DNA of 64,000 nt from Denitrovibrio sp. (GCA_002869185.1 PKTN01000001.1:1-64000); one strand, 5' to 3'; numbered from the stretch's first letter, positions 54,719 through 64,000 are shown. The notes: generated by a model from the sequence alone, not told the origin. Numbers and translations are program-made.

Positions 54719-55911
54719 TCTATTCGAGTGAATACGCACTTGAGATAAGCCCCTTGTGGGAATCCTACTCTGTGATCTAGTGCATGTTCAGTACGCTTAA
54801 GTTCTGTCGATTTTCTACCTGACGCTTTTACAGCATGTTTCACAATCTCAAAAAATTCTTCCTTTGTTACCCTTGCAGAACATGATGCAGATACTAGTAT
54901 CCCGCCTCTATCAACAAGCTTTGATGCTAGCTTAATCAGTTTATGGTATGCCTTAAGCGCTGAAGGAGTATCTGATAGCTTTCTAGCAAATGATGGTGGG
55001 TCGACAACAACAACTCCAAATTTCACTTTTGCAGCTACAAGTTTTTCCATCTCCTCAAATGCGTCACCACATATTGTCTTGTGAGGGCATGTGAATTCGT
55101 TAAGGTTAAAATTTTCTATACTTGCATCTAGTGCAGGTTTGCTGAGGTCTAAACTCGTGACAGAATTAGCGCCATTCTTCGCAGCATAAAGTGAAAAGCC
55201 ACCAGTATAAGAGAAGACATTAAGCACATCCTCACCTTTGGATATTCTTCCTGTTTCTGCTCTATTGTCTCTTTGGTCGAGAAAAAAACCAGTCTTTTGA
55301 CCTTTTACTGGGTCTGCGTAAAAGAGTATTCCGTTTTCTGAGAATATAATTGGTTCAGTTATGATTTTGCCGTAAATTATTTCGCCATCTTCTTTGTCTG
55401 AGAACTTTATAACTGAACGGCTCATTCTGAGTACAAGCCTGTCTAAAGGTTGTGATTCAGCAATAATATCAGTAAGTGTTTGAAGGTGTGGCAACCAACA
55501 TGTAGAGTCGATTTTGAGAACTAAGGTTGTATCATATTTGTCTAGAACAATACCTGGGATACTGTCATTCTCGCCATTGATAAGTCTGTAGCCCGTTGTT
55601 GTATCGTCAGCTGCTAGCCTTTGTCTTTTCTGGATAGCATTATAAAATTTATCAGCTAACCACTCTTTACTGAGCTGTATGGGCTGACCACGGTGCAGGA
55701 CACGCACAACAATTGGTGAGTTAGCATCATAGAGACCAACTCCAGCGAATTTACGTTTTTCATCGTATAAGACAGCGATGTCGCCTGATTTTGCTTCTTT
55801 GTTTTTTTTAATGATACTTTGATCGTAAAGCCAAGGGTGACCTGATTTAACAGCTTTGAGGCCGACGTTGTTAAGAACTATCGAAACGGTATTGTTAGTT
55901 ATTGCATTCAT
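54715..55911 (-). CDS. rlmI: 23S rRNA m5C methyltransferase RlmI family
   Basis: 398 residues: N-terminal PUA-like domain (GLKAVKSGHPWLYDQSI), central EEHAD-type region and SAM-dependent methylase: VLNVFSYTGGFSLYAAKNGA (motif I), DLSKPALDASIENFNLN, VVVDPPSFARK (motif IV) and SASCSARVTKEEFF holding the likely catalytic Cys. E. coli RlmI modifies C1962 of 23S rRNA. Single gene. Confidence 0.92.
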   Translation of the reverse strand: MNAITNNTVSIVLNNVGLKAVKSGHPWLYDQSIIKKNKEAKSGDIAVLYDEKRKFAGVGLYDANSPIVVRVLHRGQPIQLSKEWLADKFYNAIQKRQRLAADDTTTGYRLINGENDSIPGIVLDKYDTTLVLKIDSTCWLPHLQTLTDIIAESQPLDRLVLRMSRSVIKFSDKEDGEIIYGKIITEPIIFSENGILFYADPVKGQKTGFFLDQRDNRAETGRISKGEDVLNVFSYTGGFSLYAAKNGANSVTSLDLSKPALDASIENFNLNEFTCPHKTICGDAFEEMEKLVAAKVKFGVVVVDPPSFARKLSDTPSALKAYHKLIKLASKLVDRGGILVSASCSARVTKEEFFEIVKHAVKASGRKSTELKRTEHALDHRVGFPQGAYLKCVFTRID

Positions 55912-55949
55912 TCGCAGATACTAGAGCTTTTTGACCGACTATACAATAG

Positions 55950-56285
55950 CTATATCGCTATGTGAGCCATTCTTAGGTTTTTAAGTGTCTCTGTTACCGT
56001 AAGGGCTGTCTTAGCCATAGAAACCATTTGACCAAGCTCAAATTCAGGAGTTATGCAGACTGGGATATCTTCGTTAAGGCTTATAAATATCCACTCGACC
56101 GCATTGTTGTCAGAAGGTCTGATAGTATAGTTTTCCATACCATCAAGAGAGGTCTGCTGATCGTAGCGAAGTGACTGTAGCCTGTACAGATACCCAAATG
56201 CTAAATTTAGTTCTGCATCAGTGTAGCCAGAGTTGTGTGTAATCTCAGCTCCACCGATGGTTGTACTTTTTAGTTCTTTTGTCAT
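55950..56285 (-). CDS. Hypothetical protein
   Basis: 111 residues, not recognised. Acidic, no signal or membrane helix, no Cys motif; contains IRPSDNNAVEWIFISLNEDI and a helical C-terminus (KTALTVTETLKNLRMAHIAI). Lies between rlmI (38 bases downstream) and the divergent flavodoxin gene. Coding is supported by length and the intergenic spacing only. Confidence 0.6.
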   Translation of the reverse strand: MTKELKSTTIGGAEITHNSGYTDAELNLAFGYLYRLQSLRYDQQTSLDGMENYTIRPSDNNAVEWIFISLNEDIPVCITPEFELGQMVSMAKTALTVTETLKNLRMAHIAI

Positions 56286-56345
56286 ATAATAGTTATCGTA
56301 AAAACTTTATAAAAGATGAGCATTAAAATGTCAAAAAGGTGAAAA

Positions 56346-56843
56346 ATGTTTAAAATAGCGATCCTTTATGCGAGTCGATATGGGGCTACTAAACAGGTTA
56401 GTGAGATGATTGCATCTCATCTTGAGTTCGATGTAGACCTTTTTAACGTTAAAAAGATAGCAACTCTCCCTGAAGGGTATGATGTTATTCTGCTCGGGTC
56501 TGGCATATATGCTAATAAGTTTTTGCCATTGATGGATGACTTTATAAATAATAACCGTAGTGAACTTATTGCAGTTAAAGTTTGTCTTTTTGGTGTTGCA
56601 ATGCGTATTGCTATGATGCTTGATAGATATGATTATTTGGAACCAATTCATAAAGAGATGCTACATGGAAGGATGGATTTTAGCATTCTGAATGAAAAGG
56701 ATAGAGCAGGGCTAGAGAGGTTTTATACTGCTAGGAATTTTTCTGAGGAGAAGAAGATGGAGCGTAGGATGTTACGTGATATGATATCTGATGCTGAGTG
56801 TAAATCTTTTGCGGAGAATGTAGTTAATGCAATTGTTGACTAA
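56346..56843 (+). CDS. Flavodoxin-domain protein (HemG-like)
   Basis: 165 residues with an FMN phosphate-loop-like start ILYASRYGATKQVSEMIA and DVILLGSGIYANKFLPLMDD, as in the flavodoxin_5 family that includes menaquinone-dependent protoporphyrinogen oxidase HemG. Haem demand in this region makes that plausible, but a general flavodoxin cannot be excluded. Overlaps the YeiH gene by 17 bases. Confidence 0.85.
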   Translation: MFKIAILYASRYGATKQVSEMIASHLEFDVDLFNVKKIATLPEGYDVILLGSGIYANKFLPLMDDFINNNRSELIAVKVCLFGVAMRIAMMLDRYDYLEPIHKEMLHGRMDFSILNEKDRAGLERFYTARNFSEEKKMERRMLRDMISDAECKSFAENVVNAIVD

Positions 56844-57777
56844 AAATACATATTTCTGGGTAGTTATTGCTCTTCTATTATCTATAATAACAAAATCACC
56901 CGCCATTGCACTTTGTTTTGGTGCGGTCTTAAGTATCACATTTGGTAACCCTGCAAAGTCTGGTACTGGGTCACTTGCTAAAAAAGTTTTACAACTTGCT
57001 ATAATCCTTCTTGGATTTGGTTTGCAGATAGATGTTGTTCTGCGTGTTGGCTACGCCTCCGTATGGATAACCATGGTTAGTATCTTCTCCACAATGTTTG
57101 TTGGATACCTATTAGGAAAACTGTTTAAAGTTGATCGTGACTTATCCGTACTTCTTTCTACTGGTACAGCGATCTGTGGAGGTAGTGCAATAGCTGCCAT
57201 GTCTCCTGCTATTGGAGCATCCGAGACGCACACTGCTGTTGCTATGGCGATAGTATTTCTTTTGAACGGTCTTGGGCTTGTTATCTTCCCGCACGTTGGT
57301 CATGCGTTTAATATGAGCCAAACTGACTTTGGGCTTTGGAGTGCTCTTGCTATACACGACACAAGCAGTGTTGTTGGTGCGGCATCTATCTACGGTATGC
57401 AGGCACTTGCAGTGGGGACAACAGTTAAACTGACTAGAGCACTTTGGATTTTACCCCTCTCTTTTGCAGGTGCTAAGCTGAATAAATCAGAGAGTAAAGC
57501 AAAGTTTCCTATGTTCTTAGTCTTCTTTCTACTTGCTGCGGTGATGAGATCATATTTGCCAAATTTCGAGGTCTACTTTAACGATTTAGCATTTGTAGGT
57601 AAGAGGTTGATGGTCTTTACACTCTTTCTGATAGGTGCTGGGCTGACAATGGGAGAGCTGAAAAAACTTGGTCTTAAGCCTTTGATGATGGCTGTGCTTT
57701 TATGGGTAATTGTCTCAGTAACTTCTTTGTATTTAATACTAAACAACTTTATTCACTTTGAAATGCCTATTAACTAA
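56827..57777 (+). CDS. YeiH family putative sulfate exporter / membrane protein
   Basis: 316 residues, about ten membrane helices. Family signatures: LAKKVLQLAIILLGFGLQID, LSTGTAICGGSAIAAMSPAI, HDTSSVVGAASIYG and KLTRALWILPLSF. Function of the YeiH/PSE family is not settled. The ATG at 56827 lies inside the flavodoxin gene, so the pair is coupled. Followed by a terminator. Confidence 0.93.
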   Translation: MQLLTKNTYFWVVIALLLSIITKSPAIALCFGAVLSITFGNPAKSGTGSLAKKVLQLAIILLGFGLQIDVVLRVGYASVWITMVSIFSTMFVGYLLGKLFKVDRDLSVLLSTGTAICGGSAIAAMSPAIGASETHTAVAMAIVFLLNGLGLVIFPHVGHAFNMSQTDFGLWSALAIHDTSSVVGAASIYGMQALAVGTTVKLTRALWILPLSFAGAKLNKSESKAKFPMFLVFFLLAAVMRSYLPNFEVYFNDLAFVGKRLMVFTLFLIGAGLTMGELKKLGLKPLMMAVLLWVIVSVTSLYLILNNFIHFEMPIN

Positions 57778-57779
57778 AA

Positions 57780-57812
57780 AAAGCCCCTCACGATAATGAA
57801 GGGCTTTATATT
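57780..57812 (+). terminator. Terminator after the YeiH gene
   Basis: AAAGCCC (57780-57786) pairs with GGGCTTT (57801-57807); followed by ATATTTT. Confidence 0.8.
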
Positions 57813-57887
57813 TTGCGGTATCAGGCGACTATCAGGAGTCGCAAAGTTTTGCAGTATAGATGATTAACTTATACTATGGCTAGCCTG

Positions 57888-58397
57888 CTAGGCTTTCTTT
57901 TTTCTTGGTGGTGTCTTACGGATAAGAGCTTTCTTTATTTCCTGCTTTTCTACAGGTTGATCGCCATATCCAGTAGGAACCTGCTCAAGTTTTTTGACTA
58001 CGTCCATTCCGTCTACGACTTTACCGAAGATAGTGTGTTTGTTGTTTAACCAGTTAGTTGGGACTGTAGTAATGAAGAATTGGCTACCGTTAGAGCAAGG
58101 ACCAGAGTTCGCCATAGCAAGAAGACCTGGTGTGTCGAATGTATAGTCAGGGTGAAATTCATCTTCGAAAGGGCGTCCCCAGATAGATTCGCCACCACGA
58201 CCAGAGCCAGTAGGGTCTCCACCTTGGATCATGAAGTCTTCGATTATTCTGTGAAATATAATCCCGTCATAGTATCCATTCGCTACGTGTGTAGTAAAGT
58301 TTTCTACTGTTTTAGGAGCTATCTCTGGAAAGAGTTCAACGATGAGCTGTCCCTGAGTTGTTTTGAGTGTTACAAATTGTCTTTTAGCTTTAGCCAT
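57888..58397 (-). CDS. ppiB: Cytoplasmic cyclophilin-type peptidyl-prolyl isomerase
   Basis: 169 residues: [40 protein letters not shown] (catalytic Arg and Gln), [19 protein letters not shown] and [14 protein letters not shown]. No signal peptide; basic C-terminus KTPPRKKKA. The ATG at 58397 has GGAG at 58406-58410; a TTG at 58412 overlaps it. Lies 18 bases after the exported paralogue, so the two form an operon. Confidence 0.94.
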   Translation of the reverse strand: MAKAKRQFVTLKTTQGQLIVELFPEIAPKTVENFTTHVANGYYDGIIFHRIIEDFMIQGGDPTGSGRGGESIWGRPFEDEFHPDYTFDTPGLLAMANSGPCSNGSQFFITTVPTNWLNNKHTIFGKVVDGMDVVKKLEQVPTGYGDQPVEKQEIKKALIRKTPPRKKKA

Positions 58398-58415
58398 TTT
58401 ACGATTCTCCAATAA

Positions 58416-58949
58416 TTATTTTTTTATGTATGCTTTGATGATTTTTTGGTCATCATATGGTCTGTCGGATCTATCTGTTTTCACTTTTGAAATACGTTCA
58501 GCAACGTCATATCCATCTACAACATATCCGAAGATAGTGTGTTTGAAATTAAGGTGAGGAGTTGGGGCTGTTGTTATAAAGAACTGGCTACCATTTGTTC
58601 TCGGACCAGAGTTTGCCATAGCGAGTATTCCTGGTTTGTCGAAAGTGTAGTTTCTGCTGAATTCATCATCGAAAGGTTTTCCCCAGATAGATTCACCACC
58701 TCTACCTGTTTCTGTAGGGTCTCCACCTTGGATCATGAAGTTCTTTATAGTTCTGTGAAAAGCTATTCCATTGTAATAACCATTCTTTACATGTGTAGTA
58801 AAGTTTTCAACTGCCTTGGGTGCAACGAGAGGGAGCATCTTTATCGTGATCTTCCCTTGGTTGGTTTTAAGGACTACAAATGTATCTTTTGCATATGCAA
58901 AACTTGAAACGAGCATAAGAGTCATAACGATAATTAAAAGTTTCTTCAT
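58416..58949 (-). CDS. ppiA: Exported cyclophilin-type peptidyl-prolyl isomerase
   Basis: 177 residues: signal peptide (LLIIVMTLMLVSSFAYA) and a full cyclophilin domain with [40 protein letters not shown] and LNFKHTIFGYVVDG. Periplasmic protein folding. About 60 percent similar to the cytoplasmic copy next to it, suggesting local duplication followed by acquisition or loss of a signal peptide. Confidence 0.93.
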   Translation of the reverse strand: MKKLLIIVMTLMLVSSFAYAKDTFVVLKTNQGKITIKMLPLVAPKAVENFTTHVKNGYYNGIAFHRTIKNFMIQGGDPTETGRGGESIWGKPFDDEFSRNYTFDKPGILAMANSGPRTNGSQFFITTAPTPHLNFKHTIFGYVVDGYDVAERISKVKTDRSDRPYDDQKIIKAYIKK

Positions 58950-59016
58950 TCCGAACCTCTAGTTTTTTTAAGTAATAGGGATTCTATCCATCTTACAAAT
59001 AAAATCTACTATAAAT

Positions 59017-60426
59017 TTATATTTCGTACACTCGGATCAGATTTGTTGAGCCTGCTTCACCGAGAGGTATACCAGAAGTGATGATAATTTTGTCACCTTT
59101 TCTTGCATAACCTTGCGATACTGCCATCTCTGCCGCACTAGAGAACATCTCTTCAGCATCATCGAAATTACCGCATAAAACAGGTGCAACACCCCATGAT
59201 AGGTTCATCTTGCGATAAGTGTGGATGTTTGGTGTTACGCCTAATATAGGAGCTTCAGGTCTAAACCTAGCTACAGCTCTGGCTGTGAATCCAGAGTTTG
59301 TATATGCGACAATAGCTTTAGCGTCTAGGTCTTTTGAGAGCCAGCTAGCTGACCTGCCCACTGCCCACGCCACACTCTTGTCTGAGATGTGCTCTTCGTT
59401 AGATAGGTCTAGTCTGAATTCTACATTTTGTTCTGTAGCTAGTGCTATCCTGTTCATAACAGATACAGCCTCTACAGGGTATTCCCCAGATGCAGTCTCT
59501 TCGTAGAGCATAATTCCGCATGTACCGTCGAATATTGCGTTTGCAACGTCAGTGCATTCTGCTCTTGTTGGGCGATAATTTGATACCATACTTTTAAGCA
59601 TTTGTGTCGCTGTGATGATAGATTTGCCTTCTCGTCGAGCTTTTTGGATGATCTGTTTCTGTATAACAGGTACTTCGTAAAGTGACATTTCTACGCCAAG
59701 GTCACCCCTTGCAACCATTACTCCGTCAACCATCTCTAGTATCTCATCTAAATTTTTAACCGCTTGTGGCTTTTCTATCTTTGCTATGAGAAGAGGTTGG
59801 TTAACATCTCTGGATATCATATCTCTAATTTTAACTAGATCGGCAGCGTCTCTTACGAATGAGAGTGCTACTATATCGACCCCTTTTTCTAGCCCAAAGA
59901 TTAGGTCTTTTTTATCTTTCTCGGTGAATGCGATAATAGAGAGGTTAGTTGTTGGCATATTCACTCCCTTTTTAGAGAATGCAATACCACCATTCAGTAC
60001 TCTGCAAGTTACATTGTGACCGTTAAAGTCCTCTACCATCATATCCATAGCACCATCAGCAAGGAGGATTCTGTCTCCTATCGATAGGTCTTTTTCAAGT
60101 CCATCATATTGTACAGGTATTACGTCACCTGTAGCATATTGCTCAGCAGCAAGGACACATGTGTCGCCAGGCAGGAGTCTTATGCCTTCCTCTGGAAGAA
60201 TGCCAAGACGTATTTTAGGACCGCATAGATCTTGAAGTATGCTGATGCAAACCCCTTTATCTTCTGCAAGTTCTCTAACTAAGTCAATGGTTTGCCCATG
60301 TTGTTCGTGGGTCCCGTGTGAAAAGTTTAATCTTACAATATTCATACCGGCATCTATCATATCGGATATAGTCTCTCTATCGAATGAAGATGGACCAAGA
60401 GTTGCTACAATTTTTGTCTTACGCAT
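59017..60426 (-). CDS. pyk: Pyruvate kinase
   Basis: 469 residues: MRKTKIVATLGPSSFDRETI start, substrate site NIVRLNFSHGTHEQH, catalytic Lys region LLIAKIEKPQAVKNLDEIL, DGVMVARGDLGVEM, and SIITATQMLKSM. Converts PEP and ADP to pyruvate and ATP in the last step of glycolysis. C-terminal regulatory domain present. Single gene. Confidence 0.96.
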   Translation of the reverse strand: MRKTKIVATLGPSSFDRETISDMIDAGMNIVRLNFSHGTHEQHGQTIDLVRELAEDKGVCISILQDLCGPKIRLGILPEEGIRLLPGDTCVLAAEQYATGDVIPVQYDGLEKDLSIGDRILLADGAMDMMVEDFNGHNVTCRVLNGGIAFSKKGVNMPTTNLSIIAFTEKDKKDLIFGLEKGVDIVALSFVRDAADLVKIRDMISRDVNQPLLIAKIEKPQAVKNLDEILEMVDGVMVARGDLGVEMSLYEVPVIQKQIIQKARREGKSIITATQMLKSMVSNYRPTRAECTDVANAIFDGTCGIMLYEETASGEYPVEAVSVMNRIALATEQNVEFRLDLSNEEHISDKSVAWAVGRSASWLSKDLDAKAIVAYTNSGFTARAVARFRPEAPILGVTPNIHTYRKMNLSWGVAPVLCGNFDDAEEMFSSAAEMAVSQGYARKGDKIIITSGIPLGEAGSTNLIRVYEI

Positions 60427-60626
60427 AAGTCTCCTCCAGAGAATGTATACAAGTAAAAGGATAGATTAAGTCTCGCTAATTAACAACACGAGTTTCTGAT
60501 ACATAGTAACTTTTTTCTTAATAAAATGTAAGTATTTGTTGATAAATTAAAACAGTGTTTGTATGATATGGGTTATAAGGCATTTCATTTTTGGCAGGTT
60601 AACATAATTTGAACAAGGTAAGTTAA

Positions 60627-63305
60627 TTGGCGGGCAAAAGTTCTAAATCCTATAGACACTACATAGACCCAAACATTTTTTTGATGATGGTAGTAATAAT
60701 TGTCGTCACAATACTTGTATGGGGTAATGTTTCTATGGAAAGAAATAAGCTTATCTATATCGAAGATTCCCTGCGTGGATATATGGGCTACCTTAAAGAT
60801 ATGGTATTTAGTAGTGCTTATGACTCTTTGAAAAAAGGGAATATGAAGGTCTTTAATAATATACTCAACGAGATAGGTGATTATGAATATGTTTCAGAGT
60901 TTTCATTAGTTACGCCTGACGGAGTTATTAAATACTCTTCTGTTAAAGATAAGATGGGTTCTAGAGATAGTAATGTTATCGGTCTTAAAGATAAGAAGAA
61001 TTTTGATGATAGAGAGAATACAACTTATTATTTTCCAGTGACAACAGTCTCTTACTGTACAAGATGTCATATGAGCTGGGAGCTTAATGGGATAAACTCG
61101 TTTTATAAGGTTTCTCTCAGTAGGCAAGCTTTACTCAAAATTTCATACTTTACTCTCAATACATATGCGATGGTGGTTCTTAGTGGGATCATCATGGTCG
61201 TATTCGTCTATATGTTCTTTTATGCTATCCGAAAGCGTATATCAGAAGATACTGCGATAGAAGGGGAGAAGAAATTTCGATCTCTATTCGAGAATATTAT
61301 GGATGTCCAGTATAGTACAGACATACACGGAAACCTCACTCTTATAAGTCCTTCTGGTGTTAGACTTTTAGGCTATGATGACGAAGAAGAGATGAAGCGT
61401 TATGGGCTAGGGCAGAGGATGTTTTTCGACATAGATGAGAGACGCACATATCTTAAAACCTTAGCGGCTCAAGGTGAAGTAAAAAACTATGAGATAAGAC
61501 TAAAGAAGAAGGATAATAGTCCTGTTGTAGTCGAGATGAATACAAAAGTATTATGGGATAATCAGAAGAACCCTGTGTCCATAGAAGGGATTTTCAGAGA
61601 TGTTACCTACCGTAAAGAGTATGAAAAACAGCTTGAACTTATGGGGATAGTTTTTGATACGACTGTTGAGAGCATTATTATTACAAACAGTAGAGGCGTC
61701 GTTAATAAGGTCAATCAGGCTTTTACTGAAATTACAGGTTATAGAGCGTCGGATATAATAGGTCGCACCCCAAAGATGATTCGTTCGAATCTGTCTGAAG
61801 CCGTATTTATAGGAGCGCAGAAAGAACTATTCAGAACTGGTAAGTGGTCTGGAGAAGTATGGAACAAGAAAGCGAACGGAGATATCTATCCAGAGTGGCT
61901 TTCTGTTACTAGTATAAAAGATGAGAAGGGCGAGGTTACCCATTATGTTCTTGTGGGGCATGATATAACCGAACAGAAAAGAAGTGAAGAACAGCTTAAG
62001 TTTCAGGCATATCATGACACTCTTACAGGTCTTCCAAATAGGGAACTGCTTGGTGATAGAATAGATGTTGCCCTTGCCTACAGCGCCAGACATGGAAAGA
62101 AGCTGGCGGTTATGTTTGTAGACCTAGATAATTTCAAATATATTAACGATACTGCAGGTCATCATGTTGGAGATGTCTTCCTTAAGGAGATTGCCAGTAT
62201 ACTTAAAGAATCATGTAGAGATGAGGATACTGTTGCCAGAATAGGTGGTGATGAGTTTGTTATACTGCTACCTGATATTGAAAATGAAACAAGTGCGGAA
62301 AACGTAGCAGAAAGAATATTTGAGGCACTCTCTGAGACTATTGTTATAAATGGATACCGTTTAATGGCTGGAGCCAGTATGGGTATGGCTTTCTTTCCAA
62401 AGGATGGCGAGTCTGTCACTGAATTACTTCGAAACGCAGATACGGCAATGTATCATGCGAAACAACACGGAAAGGGGCACTTTGAAAAGTATAACTCTAC
62501 AATGGATGTTATAAGTGTCGATAGAACTGGAATAGAAGCTGACATTAGACGTGGGTTAAAGAAACGAGAGTTTATAGTATATTATCAACCTGTAACAAGC
62601 TTGATTGATGGCTGTGTGAAAGGCTTCGAGGCTTTAGTTAGATGGCGTAGAGAGGACGTCTCAATAACGATGCCGGGCGATTTTATAGATGTTGCTGAGC
62701 AATCACTTCTGATCAATGAGCTCGGGGATTACGTTCTAAGAGAGACATGTCAAGTGATGGAACGTATGGCAGAGAAAGGATATGGCTATCTAAGTTACTC
62801 AGTAAACGTAAGTAGTAGACAGTTTCAGAACCCTGAGTTCCCTATTAAAGTGAAGAAGACCCTGGAAGAATTTAAGATTGCTCCTCATAAGCTCATCTTC
62901 GAAATTACAGAGAATACAGTTGTTATGGATATTCAAGCAGCTATTAAAACGATGAAAATTATTAAAGGTTATGGGATCCGTATATCTTTGGATGATTTTG
63001 GTACTGGGTATTCATCACTTATGTATCTTCAAGAATTTCCTGTTAGCATCCTAAAGATAGATAGAACTTTTACGAGAGATATCTTTGAAAGCATTGAACA
63101 GCAACATATTGTGGATGCTATTGTGTCACTGGCTAAAAACTTCGAGATGCTAGTTATCGCAGAGGGAGTGGAGAACACAAGGCAGATCGCGCACCTTAAA
63201 AAGATTCACTGTGATTTTATCCAAGGATTTTACTTCGCAAAGCCAATGCCAGAGGAAGATATGGTTAAATTACTCGACAGTGGTAGAAAACTAGAGATTT
63301 CATAA
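60627..63305 (+). CDS. Membrane GGDEF-EAL protein with periplasmic haem-c motif and two PAS domains
   Basis: 892 residues. Helices near 17-34 and 174-201 enclose a periplasmic domain with one CXXCH (VSYCTRCHMSWEL, Cys144/Cys147/His148). Two PAS domains (about 215-335 and 340-455), GGDEF (RIGGDEFVILL with upstream RxxD I-site RDED five residues before it) and EAL (GFEALVRWRRED, LDDFGTGYSSL) follow; all catalytic residues are present, so it could make or degrade c-di-GMP under haem-redox or ligand control. Start is TTG with AAGG (60615-60618). Second haem-c sensor of the window, with the kinase at 33.5 kb. Confidence 0.92.
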   Translation: MAGKSSKSYRHYIDPNIFLMMVVIIVVTILVWGNVSMERNKLIYIEDSLRGYMGYLKDMVFSSAYDSLKKGNMKVFNNILNEIGDYEYVSEFSLVTPDGVIKYSSVKDKMGSRDSNVIGLKDKKNFDDRENTTYYFPVTTVSYCTRCHMSWELNGINSFYKVSLSRQALLKISYFTLNTYAMVVLSGIIMVVFVYMFFYAIRKRISEDTAIEGEKKFRSLFENIMDVQYSTDIHGNLTLISPSGVRLLGYDDEEEMKRYGLGQRMFFDIDERRTYLKTLAAQGEVKNYEIRLKKKDNSPVVVEMNTKVLWDNQKNPVSIEGIFRDVTYRKEYEKQLELMGIVFDTTVESIIITNSRGVVNKVNQAFTEITGYRASDIIGRTPKMIRSNLSEAVFIGAQKELFRTGKWSGEVWNKKANGDIYPEWLSVTSIKDEKGEVTHYVLVGHDITEQKRSEEQLKFQAYHDTLTGLPNRELLGDRIDVALAYSARHGKKLAVMFVDLDNFKYINDTAGHHVGDVFLKEIASILKESCRDEDTVARIGGDEFVILLPDIENETSAENVAERIFEALSETIVINGYRLMAGASMGMAFFPKDGESVTELLRNADTAMYHAKQHGKGHFEKYNSTMDVISVDRTGIEADIRRGLKKREFIVYYQPVTSLIDGCVKGFEALVRWRREDVSITMPGDFIDVAEQSLLINELGDYVLRETCQVMERMAEKGYGYLSYSVNVSSRQFQNPEFPIKVKKTLEEFKIAPHKLIFEITENTVVMDIQAAIKTMKIIKGYGIRISLDDFGTGYSSLMYLQEFPVSILKIDRTFTRDIFESIEQQHIVDAIVSLAKNFEMLVIAEGVENTRQIAHLKKIHCDFIQGFYFAKPMPEEDMVKLLDSGRKLEIS

Positions 63306-63367
63306 AAATCAGATATCAGAATTATTTCTCTTTTCATTTATGCCACTCAGACTATATATTCAGATAA

Positions 63368-64000
63368 ATGATACGTCATAAACTCCAACAAAAAATACTT
63401 ACAGTTATTATTGTCCTTACGATTATCCCGCTAGTTATAATTACAGGTTACTCTATTAATAACCTTAATCAAGTGGAGAAATACCTTCGTGCAAATGCTT
63501 CCAATGCACTTGATAAGCAAGCTACTGACTCTTTAGTCCTTCGAACAAGAGGGGTCGCAGCAGAGGTGGCATCTTTTCTGAAAAACGTCGAAAGTGACCT
63601 TAAAACTCTTGCCATGTTGAAGCCTGATAAGGGTTACTATAAATCATTTTATCAAACACATAAGAAACAGATATGGTCTGTGAAAAACGGAACGGATTAT
63701 ATATACGATTTGCCTCTATATAAAGAGATTACCTTTGTGCTTCCTACTGGGCAGGAGTTTTTACGCATATTGGATGGTGAGTTTACTGGTGAGCTTAGAG
63801 ATGTTTCAGACCCAAAGAATACAACTTATAAGAATGAAGAATATTTCAATAAAGCTTTGGCGTTAAAGAAAGGCGAGGTGTATGTATCCAGAGTTACAGG
63901 TTTTCACGCACTCAAGAATGCCAAAGAGTTCAATGGTGTTATTAGGTTTAGTATGCCTGTGCATGCAGATGACGGATCACTTAGAGGGGTCTGTGTCCTT
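63368..64000 (+). CDS. Membrane sensor, N-terminal part (cut by window edge)
   Basis: An ATG at 63368, just after an in-frame stop, opens a frame to the window end (211 codons). It encodes MIRHKLQQKILTVIIVLTII, a membrane helix, then about 180 residues of extracytoplasmic double-Cache-type sequence (YDLPLYKEITFVLPTGQEFL, LRDVSDPKNTTYKNEEYF and FNGVIRFSMPVHADDGS). A receptor, kinase or cyclase output is expected beyond the edge. No good ribosome site is seen. Confidence 0.82.
   Translation, partial: MIRHKLQQKILTVIIVLTIIPLVIITGYSINNLNQVEKYLRANASNALDKQATDSLVLRTRGVAAEVASFLKNVESDLKTLAMLKPDKGYYKSFYQTHKKQIWSVKNGTDYIYDLPLYKEITFVLPTGQEFLRILDGEFTGELRDVSDPKNTTYKNEEYFNKALALKKGEVYVSRVTGFHALKNAKEFNGVIRFSMPVHADDGSLRGVCVL

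Noticed and set aside
56346-56843. Calling the flavodoxin-domain gene hemG
   Set aside because: Flavodoxin_5 similarity is clear but residues specific to protoporphyrinogen oxidase cannot be confirmed from sequence alone.
1-64000. CRISPR arrays, tRNA or rRNA genes, prophage genes, replication origin
   Set aside because: No repeat-spacer arrays, cloverleaf sequences, rRNA motifs, phage structural genes or DnaA-box clusters were noticed by eye; a covariance-model search could still find small RNAs.

Overview
The window is a gene-dense, AT-rich bacterial chromosome segment. The chemistry and signalling genes suggest a motile, flexible respirer: two chemoreceptors plus the tail of a third, CheW, several sensor kinases, c-di-GMP enzymes, an A2-type caa3 cytochrome oxidase operon and an octaheme hydroxylamine-oxidoreductase-like cytochrome. 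Separate GluRS and GlnRS genes and this mix of families would fit a Deferribacterota-like or deltaproteobacteria-like Gram-negative organism. That placement is a guess from protein style; no rRNA or tRNA gene is visible to test it.

Layout. 1-1090: end of a chemoreceptor gene, cheW and a terminator. 1.2-3.6 kb: a RimB-like retropepsin, RimK ligase and AstE/AspA-like deacylase operon. 3.7-9 kb: two sensor kinases around a MarR-pirin pair and a dienelactone hydrolase. 9-11.5 kb: a chemoreceptor with a duplicated Cache domain and a CZB domain. 11.7-14.3 kb: a lipoprotein gene split by an IS30-family element whose transposase carries an in-frame amber codon. 14.4-18.9 kb: lone response regulator, ArsR regulator, a large PEP/pyruvate-binding-domain protein, a small Cys-rich protein and a nitrilase-family amidase. 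19-25 kb: two paralogous approx. 920-residue lipoproteins in tandem with matching promoters. 25.1-33.4 kb: small zinc-ribbon gene, then (minus strand) cytochrome c, SCO, oxidase subunits I, III, IV and II, CtaB, an unknown helical protein and a metallo-beta-lactamase-fold protein. 33.5-38.2 kb: a two-component system whose sensor has a periplasmic haem-c site, divergent from an octaheme HAO-like gene followed by a SurA-N-like protein. 38.2-41.5 kb: chemoreceptor and HD-GYP protein. 41.6-44.7 kb: gltX-glnS. 44.8-48.9 kb: amino-acid export genes (azlCD, LysE type, argP/argO). 48.9-51.9 kb: class II photolyase, MarR regulator and a degenerate sensor kinase. 52-58.9 kb: PepSY-TM protein, DUF4920, ZntB-like transporter, thioredoxin-like protein, rlmI, an unknown gene, flavodoxin, YeiH and two cyclophilins. 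59-64 kb: pyruvate kinase, a haem-c-motif GGDEF-EAL protein and the start of a membrane sensor.

How it fits together: respiration (oxygen through caa3; probably nitrogen oxyanions or hydroxylamine through the octaheme enzyme) is flanked by sensors that may read haem redox or ligand state in the periplasm (33.5-35.1 kb and 60.6-63.3 kb). Several receptors share the same Cache type, with a GWxIGTG-like end motif, suggesting detection of related small organic ligands. The most unusual items are the reversible-looking IS30 disruption, the RimB-RimK-AstE triad, the KaiC-like/PPDK_N fusion, the haem-sensor/HAO locus, the degenerate Cys-rich kinase and the ZntB-like protein lacking the usual GxN glycine.
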